Assembly: GCF_029227915.1 (NCBI RefSeq)
Contig: NC_079879.1
Location: 14,940,001-15,004,000, forward strand
Length of the DNA: 64,000 bases
Reading direction: 5' to 3'
From: Hydractinia symbiolongicarpus
Taxonomy: Eukaryota; Cnidaria; Hydrozoa; Anthoathecata; Hydractiniidae
This document shows, in pieces, positions 14,501 through 24,698 of the stretch (position 1 is its first letter; each line of letters starts with the position of its first letter). The position numbers were made by a program, and so were the translations under genes. The notes under the pieces were generated by a model. That model was given only the letters and a program-made list of their open reading frames with translations. It was not told the DNA's origin and made no database searches.

Positions 14501-14809
14501 CAACGTCCCAAGTCGTTTTCATTAGCGCCGTTGCTTTACAACACTCTTGACTACGTGCACAGTCCTATAAAGGCTGCAATATGGCTTTTTGCAGTCTAAT
14601 AAAGGCTTCACACGTAAATCACGTGGTTTCACCTGCCTGCGCAGGTTACCTTTGGACTAATCGTTCCAGTCTCAATGCGCTACAACGTCCCGAGTCGTTT
14701 TTATTAGCGCCGTTGCTTTACAACACTCTTAACTACGTGCACAGTCCTATAAAGGCTGTAATATGGCCTTTTGCAGTCTAATAAAGGCCTCACACGTAAA
14801 TCACGTGGT
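11531..14809 (+). repeat. Monomeric flank of satellite array A
   Basis: About 18 monomers with individual substitutions, single-base losses (for example in the CCCAAGTCGTTTCATT monomers near 12515 and 13790) and no recognisable long-range order. This is the usual appearance of an array edge where homogenisation has stopped. Confidence 0.75.
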
Positions 14810-16022
14810 GTAAGAAAAATTACGCTGGATCTCCTGGCTACTCCATATATGGCCATAAAAATTACGCAAGAAAGTCAAAAATGTAAACATGACCAGCGAA
14901 TGGTTGGCAATAGATTCCATAACTCAAAATGAGGAGACAAAATATTACATCATATCTATTTTTAACACGAGCATTGAGTTACGTAATGATAAGTTGCGAA
15001 TGTTTGCAGTTCCGTAAATGTGCGCGCATCCTGACAGGCAAGAGAAGAAAGGCTAAAATGACTATTTAAGCTAATTAATAGATTTTTAGGAATATAAGGT
15101 TGAAAATGCATTTGAATTGTTTTTCTCAACTGTTATCCTATTTTTTTTAATAGCAGACTTTACATATTTTAACGTGAGTTGCTGTTTTTTTACTTAATAC
15201 TTTAGATTGACGCGGTCTGTTGTTTATATAACTAAACTATAAATGAGGAGACCGTTCAGTTACGTATGAAATCTATTTCCGACGAAAAATAAACCCTTTT
15301 GTGACTAAGATACATTTAACATCGTACTATATTTAATCATCCTGCAAACTATGTTTTGAATGGCCGTTTTCGAAAAGATAAGTATATTTAAAAAAATAAA
15401 TTAGAAACATAGAATTAGAAAATTATAAGTAGTTTTACAGACACTGAAGTGAGCCAGCATTCCTCCATTATCAGGTTACACGTTAAGCAATGCCATTCTG
15501 CGTCTGGTTTTATCAGTATTCTTTCCAGAATATTTTCACACATTTGGTGAAACCATTTTGGCATCTAGTGCATTCGATCATATATTTCTATTGGAGAAAA
15601 TGATGAAAATGTGAGACATTCTATTTTTCATACACAAAATGACATGTAAAACGCGAAAAAAACTGAGGTCGAAGTTGTTGTAGTGTGTGCACTCACATTT
15701 TCAGTCTTCGAAAACTTTTTCTATGAGAGTACCATAAATGGTACACCAGTGTACCCCAGACCATTCGTACTCCATAACATTTTGTGCTTTTTCTCTCGAA
15801 AATCTAAGAATACACGAAAAAATATGATATGCAGGATGGATAACATACGCTATTTGAAACAGGATAAACGTACCAGTATTTCCAAAATCTTTCGGCGGCG
15901 AAGACCTTCTAGCTCATGAATTTGAAGTATTCGAAGGGCGTCTTTAAGTGAACCACACAAGGTATTTCCTGTTTGCAATGGTACATTTAGAATTTCATCA
16001 GAATCTTAATATAATAATAATA
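14810..16022. other. AT-rich stretch without a recognisable gene
   Basis: No coding frame with family resemblance and no clear repeat structure. The first 30 bases after the satellite carry the motif AAAAATTACGCTGG plus ATCTCCTGGCTA, which recurs near 29440-29510. The open frame at 15683-15919 has no recognisable features. Confidence 0.6.
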
Positions 16023-16656
16023 ACTAGTCGATAAAGCCTGTGAAAAAATCCACTGAGGCAGTATAAAAATGAAAAAAAAGCGTTATTTGAATTTTGATGA
16101 CGTCGGCAAACCATCCACAAAAAAAATTAGAATCTTGTTTTCACGTTGTCTATATTGTGTAGAGCTTAAAGCGCTGATCAAGAAAATGTATATGATCATG
16201 TGCTATTGACGAACGGTTAAGAAGATATAAAGGTTTAAAAATTTTGTTGACGTCAGCAATATGTACTTTTGACAAACGGTTGCATCGATAATAGGGTTTA
16301 AAGGTTTTTTGATGACGTCATCAGCCCGTCCATTCCAAAAACAGATTCAGGCACCCAGCTTTGTGAAAATTACCCAAATTGGTCCTAGGTGGTCCCTAGT
16401 TACCTACGCGGTAAAAAATCATTGACGTCACCACCTCGTTTCCAAGTTATTTGGCCTCAAAGTTTTAGGTGCACTGTAATGGCTTCATTAACTTAATAGA
16501 GGATATTGACGTTAAAGTAGTATTATTTTCGTCGCGCTGTAACGTCAGAAAATTTAACATATTAGACATGCACTTTTCGGCAACATCAAAGGAAAATGAA
16601 CACATCCACTTTGCCTGTCACAGACACACAGACACACTTAGCGTATTATTATATAG
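16023..16656 (+). repeat. CRE-rich noncoding repeat, copy 1
   Basis: Starts ACTAGTCGATAARGCC and ends with CGTATTATTATATAG, directly followed by the next copy. Contains several TGACGTCA or near-TGACGTCA palindromes and the phrase ACCCAAATTGGTCCTAGG. Compared with copies 2 and 3 it lacks about 106 bp in the middle (the segment around the second CGCTGAT phrase). No coding capacity is recognised. Confidence 0.8.
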
Positions 16657-17151
16657 ACTAGTCGATAAGGCCCGTGGACAAATCCACTTAAACATAAAGG
16701 CAATGGAAAAATAGGTTGTTTTAAATGTTTAGCTGACGTCAGCAATTCAGATAAAAAAAAAATTGCGAATTTTAGCTTATTCTTTGCCTGTAATGTGTAG
16801 AATTTAAAAACGCTGATGAGAAAAAATGTATATGATCATGTGCTTTTAATGAGCGGTTAAAGAGATATAAAGCCTGTGTCACACCTATGGAGCAGATGCA
16901 GATGCTGATGTAGAAGCAGATGCAGAAGCAAGTTAATGTGAGCATGACTGAAGCAAGTGAAGCAAGCATGAAGCATGAAGCAAACGTTGAAGCAAGAATA
17001 TCAAAAAAAATTGATATTCTTGCTTCATTGTCGCATCTGCTTCACGCTTGCTTCATGATTTTTGTAGTGTGAGCAGGTAATGCAAGGTGTGTAACTGAAG
17101 CAAATAGTAAAAAACAAAAAACAAAAAAGCAGAACTTTCATAACAACAAAT

Positions 17152-17253
17152 ATGGCAGATGAAAAACTTGCCGAAGTTGTCAGGAAATGTACAATTTTGT
17201 ATGATAAATCTGATAAAGACCCCAAAGATAAAAACAAAAGATTCCGAGCTTGA
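17152..17253 (+). pseudogene. MADF-type DNA-binding protein, N-terminal fragment (Harbinger)
   Basis: A 33-codon frame beginning MADEKLAEVVRKC and continuing YDKSDKDPKDKNKR matches the opening of MADF/Myb-like proteins that accompany Harbinger transposases, where a Leu-Tyr-Asp then Lys-Asp-Lys pattern precedes an aromatic-rich helix. It stops immediately after this block, so only the head of the domain remains. Orientation is toward the transposase fragment on the other strand. Assignment rests on a short motif. Confidence 0.5.
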
Positions 17254-17419
17254 TAATGAATTGTTAAAGATAATTGTTCAGCAGGAGAAATAGCTTTTCT
17301 AAATCGAGTATCATTCTTTGCTATCGATGGACCAATAACATTTATGTGGTACTGGAAAGACTCAGGCTTCAGTTATCACTCAGTTCTTATATAAAACAAA
17401 TTCTTTCCACAAACTTAAG

Positions 17420-17650
17420 CTAAAAAATTATATAAAATTCTAACTTGAAATAAGATTCTCTGTCCCCAAGCAGCACTTCTTGAACCAGCGTATGGTAAAC
17501 ACCACGTTGTTCACGATGCTTTAAAATTTTGCGAACCCATACTTTTCTTGAAATATTTAGAGTTTTTTCTCGTCGCTTGTGCCGTCGTTTTTTCAACAAC
17601 AAATATCCTAAAATCATAACTAAATACTCCTCTTCATCCATGTTTAACAA
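17420..17650 (-). pseudogene. Harbinger transposase, N-terminal fragment
   Basis: A 76-codon frame. Residues from about 37 on contain VWVRKILKHREQRGVYHTLV, followed by a Gln-Glu and a Phe-rich segment. This is the typical head of Harbinger-family nucleases, which have a W-V-R/H-P-I then R-E-x-x-G-x-Y-H-x-L pattern. The DDE nuclease core that should follow is absent, so the protein cannot be active. It belongs to the 0.9-kb element defined by the inverted ends. Confidence 0.65.
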
Positions 17651-18310
17651 AAGAATGCAAGTGATCTTCTTGCGCTAGTGTGAGCTACTTGCTTCGCATC
17701 TTGCTTCACTTCTTGCTTCGCACTAACTGCGCATGCTTACTTCACTTGCTTCTGCATCTGCTTCATAAGTGTGACACAGGCTTTATGGTTTAAAAATTTT
17801 GCTGACGTTAGCAATGGCCCGTCAAAAACCTAAATTTCTTTTTAGGAATTTGGTATACCTGTTGCCTTCATCGTATAGATTTTAAAACGCTGATGAAGAA
17901 GTGTATAGGATCATGTACTTTTGAGAAACGGTTGCAGAGATATTAGGGTTTGAAGGTTTTTTGATGACGTCAATAACCCATCCATTCCGAAACGGATTTG
18001 GGGACCCAGGTTTAGGAATATTACCCAAATTGGTCCTAGGTGGTCCCTAGTTACCCACGCGGTGAAAAATCATTGACATCACCACCTCGTTTCCAGGTTA
18101 TTTGGTCTCAAAGTTTTAAGTGCACTGTAATGGCTTCATTAATTAAATATACTTTCCTTTGACGTTAATATTATTTCAGCGTTAAAGTTCCGTAAATTAC
18201 AGAGCAATTTTATGGGCGATGTTTTAAAGACTTTGTCAAAGAAAATAGTAAAGAATATAATCCACTTTGCAAAAGTCACAGACAGACAGAATTGGCGTAT
18301 TATTATATAG

Positions 18311-18842
18311 ACTAGTCGATAAGGCTCGTGGAGAAATCCACTTAGGCAGGAGGACAATGTAAAAATTGGTTATTTTAGACCTTTTGCTGATGTCAGCAGT
18401 GCATATGCAAAAACAAATTGACGAAATTCAGTTTATCCGTTGTCTCTATTGTGTAGAGCTCGACACGCTGATAAAGAGAATGTATATGATCATGTGCTTT
18501 TGATGAACTGTTAATGAGATATAAGGGTTTAAAAATTATGCTGACGTCATCAAAGACCCGCGAAAACACACAAAAATTATTTTTTTAGAAATTTGTATAC
18601 CTATTGCCTTCAACGTATAGGTCTTTAAACGCTGATCAAGAAAATGTATATGATCATGTACTTTTGACAAAAGGTTACGGAGATATGGTGGTTTAAATGA
18701 TTTTTGATGACGTCATCAACCCGTCCATTCCGAAACGGATTGGCGGACCCAGGTTTGGGAAAATTACCCAAATTGGTCCTAGGTGGTCCCTAGTTACCCA
18801 CGCGGTGAAGAATCAATAACGTCATCACCTTGTTTCCAAATA
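18311..18842 (+). repeat. CRE-rich noncoding repeat, copy 3 (3' truncated)
   Basis: Starts with the same ACTAGTCGATAAGG motif, retains two GACGTCATCA sites (near 18541 and 18706), and loses homology after CCTTGTTTCCAA at about 18840, before the ATTATTATATAG end. Confidence 0.75.
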
Positions 18843-19569
18843 GAAAAAACTTAGCAAAAGTTGAACATGTCCAACTTTTAAAAAAACTTATAAACCGAGA
18901 AAAGTTTTACATCTTTGCTGTTTACACGGTAAGTTTTTTTTTCATACATTTAAACGGTCCGTTTAAACTTACCGTGTATTTTAGCCTTTACACTGTATTG
19001 TGTTCTTAATTTTGGTAAAATGCAAAAATAAATTTAGGCAAGGTGCACTTTTACAATTTTGTGATAGCTATAGTAACTTAGGTACATTGACATAAGAGAA
19101 ATTTGGCAACCGAAAATATCTGACGAAAACAGTTAAAGTCACTAAATTTGTTTATTTTACCCACAGTATATTATTTTATTTTATATTTCGCAGCGGTCGA
19201 AACTTTGTACTTTACAGTAAAATTATTCCAATGCAAAATTGAGGCGTAGCAATTTTAAGGGCTAAGTTGGTGTTTAATGTTTGATGTTTTTTGAAGTTGA
19301 GTGATATTAGAAATGAGTTTTTATGATCCTATTTTTAGGATCTGGGCACTTGCCCACCTATGTATCTGATTACTGTATGAATAAGGCTACGATATATATG
19401 AGTGACCCAGTGTGACCCCTAGCTAACAAAAACTACGAGACAGATGCAGCCAGCTTTTTGACAATTTTAATTTGGTTTATAAAAAAGTAGGTAGCTCCGC
19501 CCTGTTTAGTTAAATATAGTTTCTAGAAAACATAAAGCTAGGTATCTGTTTAATGAGCATGAAACTATT
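18843..19569. other. Intergenic stretch with inverted repeats, no gene
   Basis: Contains GTTGAACATGTCCAAC near 18859 and a compound inverted repeat at 18925-18978. No coding frame is supported. The right end merges into the 3' region of the Penelope-like element. Confidence 0.5.
18925..18978. repeat. Nested inverted repeat
   Basis: Outer arms ACACGGTAAGTTT (18925-18937) and AAACTTACCGTGT (18966-18978) are perfect 13-bp complements. Between them lies TTTAAACGG, one base, CCGTTTAAA (18950-18968). This looks like the end of a small foldback element; no duplication was identified. Confidence 0.7.
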
Positions 19570-19612
19570 ATTACTGTGGAAAGTTTAAATTTCTTGAACA
19601 TGATAGTTTAGT

Positions 19613-19652
19613 AGGCGACGTTTCGGGAGATCCTTCTCCCATCATCGAGCAA
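19613..19652 (-). ncRNA. Hammerhead-ribozyme-like relic in the Penelope 3' region
   Basis: On the minus strand the sequence reads CGATGA, then a hairpin GGGAGA-AGGA-TCTCCC, then GAAAC and GTC. This resembles the hammerhead core (CUGAUGA, stem II, GAAA, cleavage GUC) known from Penelope-like elements. Two bases of the CUGAUGA box differ (TCGATGA here), so it is probably inactive. I did not find the second copy expected at the other end. Confidence 0.4.
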
Positions 19653-19785
19653 AGTAAAATAATGTTGCGCATGTATTTATATAATTGCAGAGGATCGAAA
19701 TTCATAAAAATTAACCAATCAGAAACGAGCTGATAATTACAGTTAATTACGGTAATTAACATGTTCGGACCTAGATGCAGGTGAA

Positions 19786-20373
19786 CTACTTCTTCTGTAG
19801 GGCTGATAACCAAATCTTAGGAAGTTGATACGAGATGCTGTTTATGTGTTTGTTAAGTTCTACACTGTTGATGGTTTCTTTAATCTTCCTGGCCGTTGTT
19901 CTGGATTCTCTGTCAATGATTTTCTTCTCATCCCAATTAAACTGATGACTTCTGCTCCAGCTGTGGTCCGCAATTTCGTTTTTCTTCACATCCCCGTTTC
20001 TCACTGCGCGCATATGTTCTTGTACTCGTTGATTAAACTTTCTTTTTGTTTCGCCTATATACACTGCATCACTATCTTTACACGGAATTTCGTAAACAAC
20101 ATTGCTTTGTTCTTCCAGGTTTATTTTGTCTGTTGGTTTAGACAAAGTGCTTCTTAAGGTGTCTTCAGAGTTAAGAATGCATTTGATTTTGTGTTGCATT
20201 AAAACTCGACGAAGGATCTCGCTGGTACCTGGTACGAAGGGTAGGAATGCTGATGCGATAAATTCCTCTGATGTTTCCTTGTTGTCTCCGTTGCATCTTC
20301 TCTTCATTTTATTTTCTAATTGAGTATTGACTTTATGACTGTATCCCTTCGCGATTAATGCATTTCTTGCACG
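19786..20373 (-). pseudogene. Penelope-like GIY-YIG endonuclease region
   Basis: Continues the RT frame after an in-frame TGA at about 20371. Contains VVYEIPCKDSDAVYIGETKR, the GIY-YIG signature in its Penelope form (Y-x-I-x-C then Y-I-G-E-T), followed by R-V-x-E-H and the downstream N/E region. The zinc-binding style Cys of VYEIPC is retained. The reading frame then runs to 19786. In active elements this domain nicks target DNA for primed reverse transcription. Confidence 0.87.
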
Positions 20374-21781
20374 TCAAATTTCTATTTTCCTCTCCTGTTT
20401 GTCACTGACTACGCTGTTGGCACGATTAAGTAATGAAGATATGACACTTTCTTTGCAAGATTTCTGATGGTTTGATTCGAAGTTAAGGTACTGGTCAGTG
20501 TGTGTTGGTTTACGATACACTGAAACTGAAATGAAACCATTCTTGCGTTTGACCAAAGTGTCCAGGAAAGCGATACTTCCATCGTGTTCAAGCTCAACAG
20601 TGAATTTGATTTGTCGATGTAGGCCGTTGATGTGTTCATGGAACTCTTCTAGATGAGATCTTTTAATTATGGCGAATACTTCGTCAACAAATCTTTTCCA
20701 AACCTTTGGACGTCTGTCTGATGTGACTAATGCTGCTGTCTCGTGTGCTTGCATGTATATTTCTGCAACTACTGATGATGCAGGGCCTTCCATGGCAACT
20801 CCGTCTGTTTGAGTTTAGAAGTTCTTATTAAACAGATACCATGTTTTGGTTAGAACAAGTTCGACCAAACGCAGAAAATCCGTTACTGGAATCTTGGTCT
20901 TTTCACCGAATGCAGCATCGTTTTCGATAAGGTCTTTAATGATGTTTAAGGTGTCTTTTATGGGAACATTTGTGTAGAGTGATGTGACATCAAATGAAAC
21001 CATGCATTCGTCGTCTGCTATCTTTATTTCTCTGATATATTCCGAAAATTCTTTTGAGTTTTTGCTGTGGTCAGTTGCTGTGAATTTGCTGAGGATGGAA
21101 GCAACAAATTTTGATAGGTTGTATAACGTGTTCCAGTGCAGGAGACTATTGGTCGAATTGGATTTCCCTACTTATGAATTTTGGTAGTCCGTAAAATCGC
21201 GGTGGTGGTCCGTCACAAGGTTTCAGTCGGTAATACTGCTTATCGTCGATGTATTCTTTTCTCTTCAACTCCATTAAGATGTTCCTTGCTTCTCGTTTGA
21301 TGACTTCTGTGGGATCTTTCTTGAAAATTTTGTAAGGCCCGTTGTTGATGTGTTCGTTGCACCTGTTGATGTAATCAGGTGTATTCATGATAACCGTTGT
21401 TCTCCCCTTGTCTGCCGGTAGGATTATGATATCTTTGTCCTTCTTTAGATTCTTCAATGACAGTCTTTCAGATTTTTGCAAATTGTCCTTTGCTGTTTTG
21501 TTTTCCTGTAGCGTGAGGCTTACTTTAGCTCTTACTGTGTCTGCCTCTTCTTTTGGTAGATCTTTAATTGCCTCTTCCATTTTCGCAACTATTTCTTTCT
21601 TTGGAATTGAAGCTGGTGTCATACAGAAATTCATTCTTTTTGATAGAAGGTTTGTTTCTTCTGTCGTGAGTTGTCTGTTGGAGAGATTGACAATCCATTT
21701 GCTCTTTTCTATACCCGTTTGTGTATCATCATTGAATCTGTCATTGATTTTGTTGAACTTTTTAAGGTGTTTGTTTAACAA
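20374..21781 (-). pseudogene. Penelope-like reverse transcriptase region
   Basis: The first open block (21781-21146) has the N-terminal RT region with LPADKGRTTVIM and a YGLPK motif near its end. The frame then shifts near 21160 and continues as a block with FDVTSLYTNVPI (the LYTN motif typical of Penelope RT). An in-frame TAA near 20818 precedes MEGPASSVVAEIYMQ (the A-M-x-x-P-x-S motif), then FVDEVFAII at the catalytic position, where the usual Y-V-D-D is replaced by F-V-D-E. It ends with FLDTLV and YRKPTHTDQY motifs. The catalytic D-to-E change plus the breaks indicate a dead copy. Confidence 0.88.
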
Positions 21782-21899
21782 GACAGTTCAACAAAACAGT
21801 TGAACAAAATCAATGACAACAAAGGTATTATAATAATATTACTTCTTTTGTTTTCAATTAAATTTACAGATTTTATACAAAATCAACTAATCACACACA

Positions 21900-22082
21900 A
21901 CTTCGGCTAAGCCGTCTTGTTAGTGGAAGGGCCGCCTTGACCAGCGAAAAGGCCGTCTTGGTTAAGCTACCTTGTCGAGTGTAGAGCCACTTTGGCTACA
22001 GAAAGAGCCGCCTTGGCTAGATAAAGAGCCGTCTTGGCTAGAGAATAAGCCGCCTTGGCTACAGAATGAGCCGCCATGGCTA
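21900..22082 (+). repeat. 22-bp minisatellite
   Basis: About eight imperfect copies of AGAGCCGCCTTGGCTANANA, a unit that is itself an imperfect palindrome (AGCCGCCTTGGCT). The last copies contain the ATG from which the recombinase frame below begins (22066), so the array either supplies its start or its leader. Confidence 0.8.
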
Positions 22083-23094
22083 CAAAACACGAAAGTTACG
22101 TAAAATTATTTGGTTTTATTTAGATCACATTCAGAACGATAACCTCAGACAAAAAGCATGTTTATTGCCACAACTTTTCGACGCAGCCTTTGCCGACGGA
22201 ACATTAGAAAAATATAGAAGGGCTTGGTCCAAATGGATAGGTTGGTGCAAAAACTACGAGGAGGTTTCATACTGCCCAGCAGATCCATTTTTTATTTGCA
22301 TCTATTTCAACGAATTAATATTATCAAGCTAGTCTATCAATAGCATAACCAACGCTTTATGTGGGATCCGCTGGTGCCATATCAAGGCAGGGTTTTCCTC
22401 CCCAACCGATACTCCAATGGTTAAACTCGCGTTTAAAGGAGCCAAACGTCTTGCCGAATCAAAAACCAGCTACAGAAAAGAGCCTTTTATCATCGAGATT
22501 TTAAACGATCTAGTCGAAAGATATGGCACTTCACAAAACTTAATTCATTTGAGATTTCTTCTGATTGCAATTTTAGGGTTTGCAGGGTTTTTTAGAACTA
22601 GCGAACTATTAAACTTGAAAGTAAAACATCTAAACGAAAAGGTCAACTCGTTCGAAATATTTTTAGAAAAGTCAAAGACAGATCAACTAAGAGAAAGGAA
22701 TATTGTGTACATCGCTAAAACCAGTTCTACTACATGTCCAGTATTGTGGCTCAGAAAATACTTAGCATTAACGAACCTTAAAAGTCAACCCTAGTCATTT
22801 TTAATATGTCGCCTTGCAAAAACCAAAAAGGGTCATAACGTGCTAGGTCACCATCCTATTTTGTACCAAACACCCGGTAAATCATTTCTTGATCATACCG
22901 AACACCTAACAACACAACCTGCATTCTGCCTTCATTCTTTAAAATCTGGAGGAGCCTCAGCGGCTGTTAACAGCGGCGTATCAGATAGGCTCATAGGAAA
23001 ACACGGACGCTGGTCATCGTCAACATCTCGAGATGTCTACATAAAAGATAGTAAAACAAATAGACTTAGCGTTTCAAAAAACCTAGGATTGTAA
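22066..23094 (+). pseudogene. Tyrosine recombinase (XerD-like, DIRS/Crypton-type), two in-frame amber stops
   Basis: One reading frame of 342 codons, broken only by TAG at about 22330 and 22792. Residues 1-90 resemble the SAM-like core-binding domain (LEKYRRAWSKWIGWC). The catalytic domain shows GFFRTSELLNL (first Arg), LHSLKSGGASAAV (the usual H-S-x-R-x-G-G-A box, with Arg replaced by Lys), GKHGRW (His/Trp box) and DVYIKD (Tyr nucleophile), and ends LSVSKNLGL as in cnidarian xerD-like proteins. It lies between a Penelope and a BEL/Pao fragment with no RT of its own, so it could be a DIRS remnant or a Crypton-like element. The second-Arg loss and stops argue against activity. Confidence 0.82.
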
Positions 23095-23224
23095 ATATTC
23101 TCAATACTCCTGGTTACTCTTTTATACCTCTCGGATTTCAGCCAGCGCGAAATACCAATGTTCACCAAAAAAGTAGTTTTTTGTGTTTGTCAGGAAAATG
23201 TAAAAAGAACAAAAGTTTTAAATA

Positions 23225-24309
23225 GAAGTTTCCTTTTGCTCTATCGTTTTCAAATTTATTATATCTTCTACACGGGGAATAATATAGGACATCTGGCTTC
23301 CACTATCGAATAGCAAACGAAATTTTGCTGAATATTTTTCATCAGCAGAAGACACAATAGCTTTAGCAGTTTGCAAAAGAACAGAGTTTACCGCTTTGTT
23401 TTTACTTTCTGCTACATTAGTGCTGACATCATTGTTATCATCATTGGATTCGTTTTTTTTTTGTCAGATTCCTTATCACGAAGTTTGGAACATATAGCTA
23501 CGTGGTGCTTGCCTTTACATGAAAAACACTTCCATTTTGCTGTACAATTTTTGCTATCATGCTCAATTTGCAAACAGAGAAAACAACGTTTCTGTTGTCG
23601 AATCATAGAAAAACGTGCATACACTTTTGTAACCACCGCACAATTTTGAGGTTTGTGACCAGGATTGAATTTTCCAGGCAATATTTTACCGTTTACGTAA
23701 AGTGAAGTTCCAGAAAATTCATAGTTGCTTTCACTATTTTCACATGCGGTAAAATTAACCTTTTCTCTTGCCTGAAGTTCCTGTTTAAAGGTTTCTAAAA
23801 TTTCCCAGACTTCTTTGCCAATTACACGGCTTATAAGAATCTTTAAATCTTCCGGTATTTTACTCATAAAAATTGGAATTAACATCAACCCGCAACTTTT
23901 TGGGGTCATGTGCCAAAGCATTTAAACACCTCACCTGACTTTCGACTTGATCGCAAAGTTTCCTCAATCCTTTCAAATCGGTGATGTTGAAAACTGCATT
24001 CAGACTCAGCAACTTGTTCATGTGAGCTGATACTAAAACTTGTGCATCACCATATCTTTCTTCTAGCATTCTCAAGCAGACATTATAATTATTGTTGGAA
24101 AGTGGTAATCCTTTGATAGCAACTTCAGCATTTCCCTTCAACAAATTTACTGAATAATTCATCTTTTCAACGTTCGATAAATGAATGTTCCCATCCACAG
24201 CAGATTTAAAAGAATCATAAAAAGTTTTCCATTCAAGAGGATCTCCATGGAATTTTTGTATTTCAATTTTAGGAGGTTTCACAGTATTTTCCCGAGAACC
24301 AAATTTTAA
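23225..24309 (-). pseudogene. BEL/Pao gag (DUF1759-like) and protease start, main part
   Basis: Starts just left of the TTAA insertion with KPPKIEIQKFHGDPLEWKTF, the standard opening of the BEL/Pao gag core, and runs through the helical core (CLRMLEERYGDAQ). The frame shifts near 23880. The second block contains a zinc-knuckle region (CFLCLQIEHDSKNC then CFSCKGKHHVAIC). A second shift lies at a 10-T run near 23455. In the third frame FDSGSQ at 23293-23310 is an aspartic-protease active site. Homology ends near 23225, before RT. The missing N-terminal part lies across the transposon at 29682-29930. Confidence 0.88.
24306..24309 (+). other. Target-site duplication TTAA, left
   Basis: TTAA immediately left of GGTGGATCACTAG. 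The partner is at 29682-29685. Confidence 0.8.
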
Positions 24310-24698
24310 GGTGGATCACTAGTAAAAAACTTAAAAACTGAAATGAACGGTTTTATTCATTTATTTTGATATGCTCTTTTTCATTATGTTGAAATATTAT
24401 GATTCTGACAGAAAAAAATTTAATTAATTAATTATGCGCATAATTAACTAGAAAAATGACTACTTCTGTTCTGCAGTAAATGACAATCTCTATTGTTAAA
24501 AAAATGTAGCAGAACCTTTTTATACATCATCGAGAAGGCCTAATACATGTTCCCTAACAATATCTAAGCAAAATAATGAAAAAAAAAGCCTAAGTTATGC
24601 ATATTTAAAATCATATATATGAAGTTTTCGGGAAATGTGAAAAAATTAAGTTTAACATCCAGGAGTCTAAAAACACTACAGATTGTCAATAAAAGAAA
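24310..24698. other. 3' untranslated end of the Kolobok-like element
   Basis: AT-rich, no coding frame. Includes the left terminal inverted repeat and the region downstream of the transposase stop at 24699. Confidence 0.55.

Larger units (their letters stand above)
1..14809 (+). repeat. Satellite array A: 182-bp tandem monomer, about 81 copies
   Basis: A head-to-tail 182-bp repeat fills the first 14.8 kb and continues beyond the left edge. Each monomer carries a TATA-like block (CCTATAAAGGCTGTAATATGG), a CACGTAAATCACGTGG block with an E-box, a perfect 10-bp palindrome CCTGCGCAGG in many copies, and the phrase AACGTCCCAAGTCGTTTTC. Monomers differ by scattered substitutions and rare 1- to 3-base indels. 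The array stops inside a monomer at about 14809 (after CACGTGGT). Many monomers keep a 66-codon open frame that runs into the next monomer, which I treat as a by-product. Array length and order suggest a pericentromeric or similar heterochromatic satellite, but location is not shown by the sequence. Confidence 0.97.
16871..17782. mobile_element. Nonautonomous PIF/Harbinger-type element
   Basis: Flanked by inverted ends AGCCTGTGTCACACCTATG and its complement (GTGTGACACAGGCT at the right end), extended inward by GCAGATGCAGAAGCAAGTGAAGC-like repeats on both sides. It interrupts copy 2 of the CRE-rich repeat within GATATAAGGTTTAAA, which is continuous in copies 1 and 3. Flanks read TAA on the left and TTA on the right, so the expected 3-bp Harbinger duplication is not exact; a 2-bp TA reading is also possible. 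Inside are the beginnings of both Harbinger genes. Confidence 0.75.
16657..18310 (+). repeat. CRE-rich noncoding repeat, copy 2, split by a Harbinger-type element
   Basis: Same start and end motifs as copy 1. About 740 bp after removing the insertion at 16871-17782. The unit itself contains two related halves, each with a GCTGATNAAGAARATGTATATGATCATGT-like phrase followed by GATATAAGGGTTTAAA and a TGACGTCA-type site. Confidence 0.8.
19570..21790 (-). mobile_element. Penelope-like retroelement (decayed)
   Basis: Reads right to left: reverse transcriptase region, then GIY-YIG endonuclease, then a 3' segment with a hammerhead-like core. That order, RT followed by C-terminal GIY-YIG, defines the EN-bearing Penelope class. 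The 5' end fades out near 21790, where AGTTGAACAAAATCAATGAC-type phrases occur twice, and the 3' end near 19570. No flanking duplication is clear. At least two in-frame stops and one frameshift make it inactive. Confidence 0.88.

Noticed and set aside
949-14781. About 30 open frames of 66 codons, one per satellite monomer
   Set aside because: They follow from a stop-free frame in the 182-bp monomer that reads 19 bases into the next copy. Many monomers have lost it, no start context or splice evidence supports expression, and the composition shows no protein-family resemblance.
1-14809. CRISPR-like array
   Set aside because: The whole 182-bp unit is repeated without unique spacers, and the setting is eukaryotic.
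1-14809. Centromere call or CENP-B box
   Set aside because: I did not find a convincing CENP-B-box match in the monomer. Higher-order structure alone does not prove centromere function.
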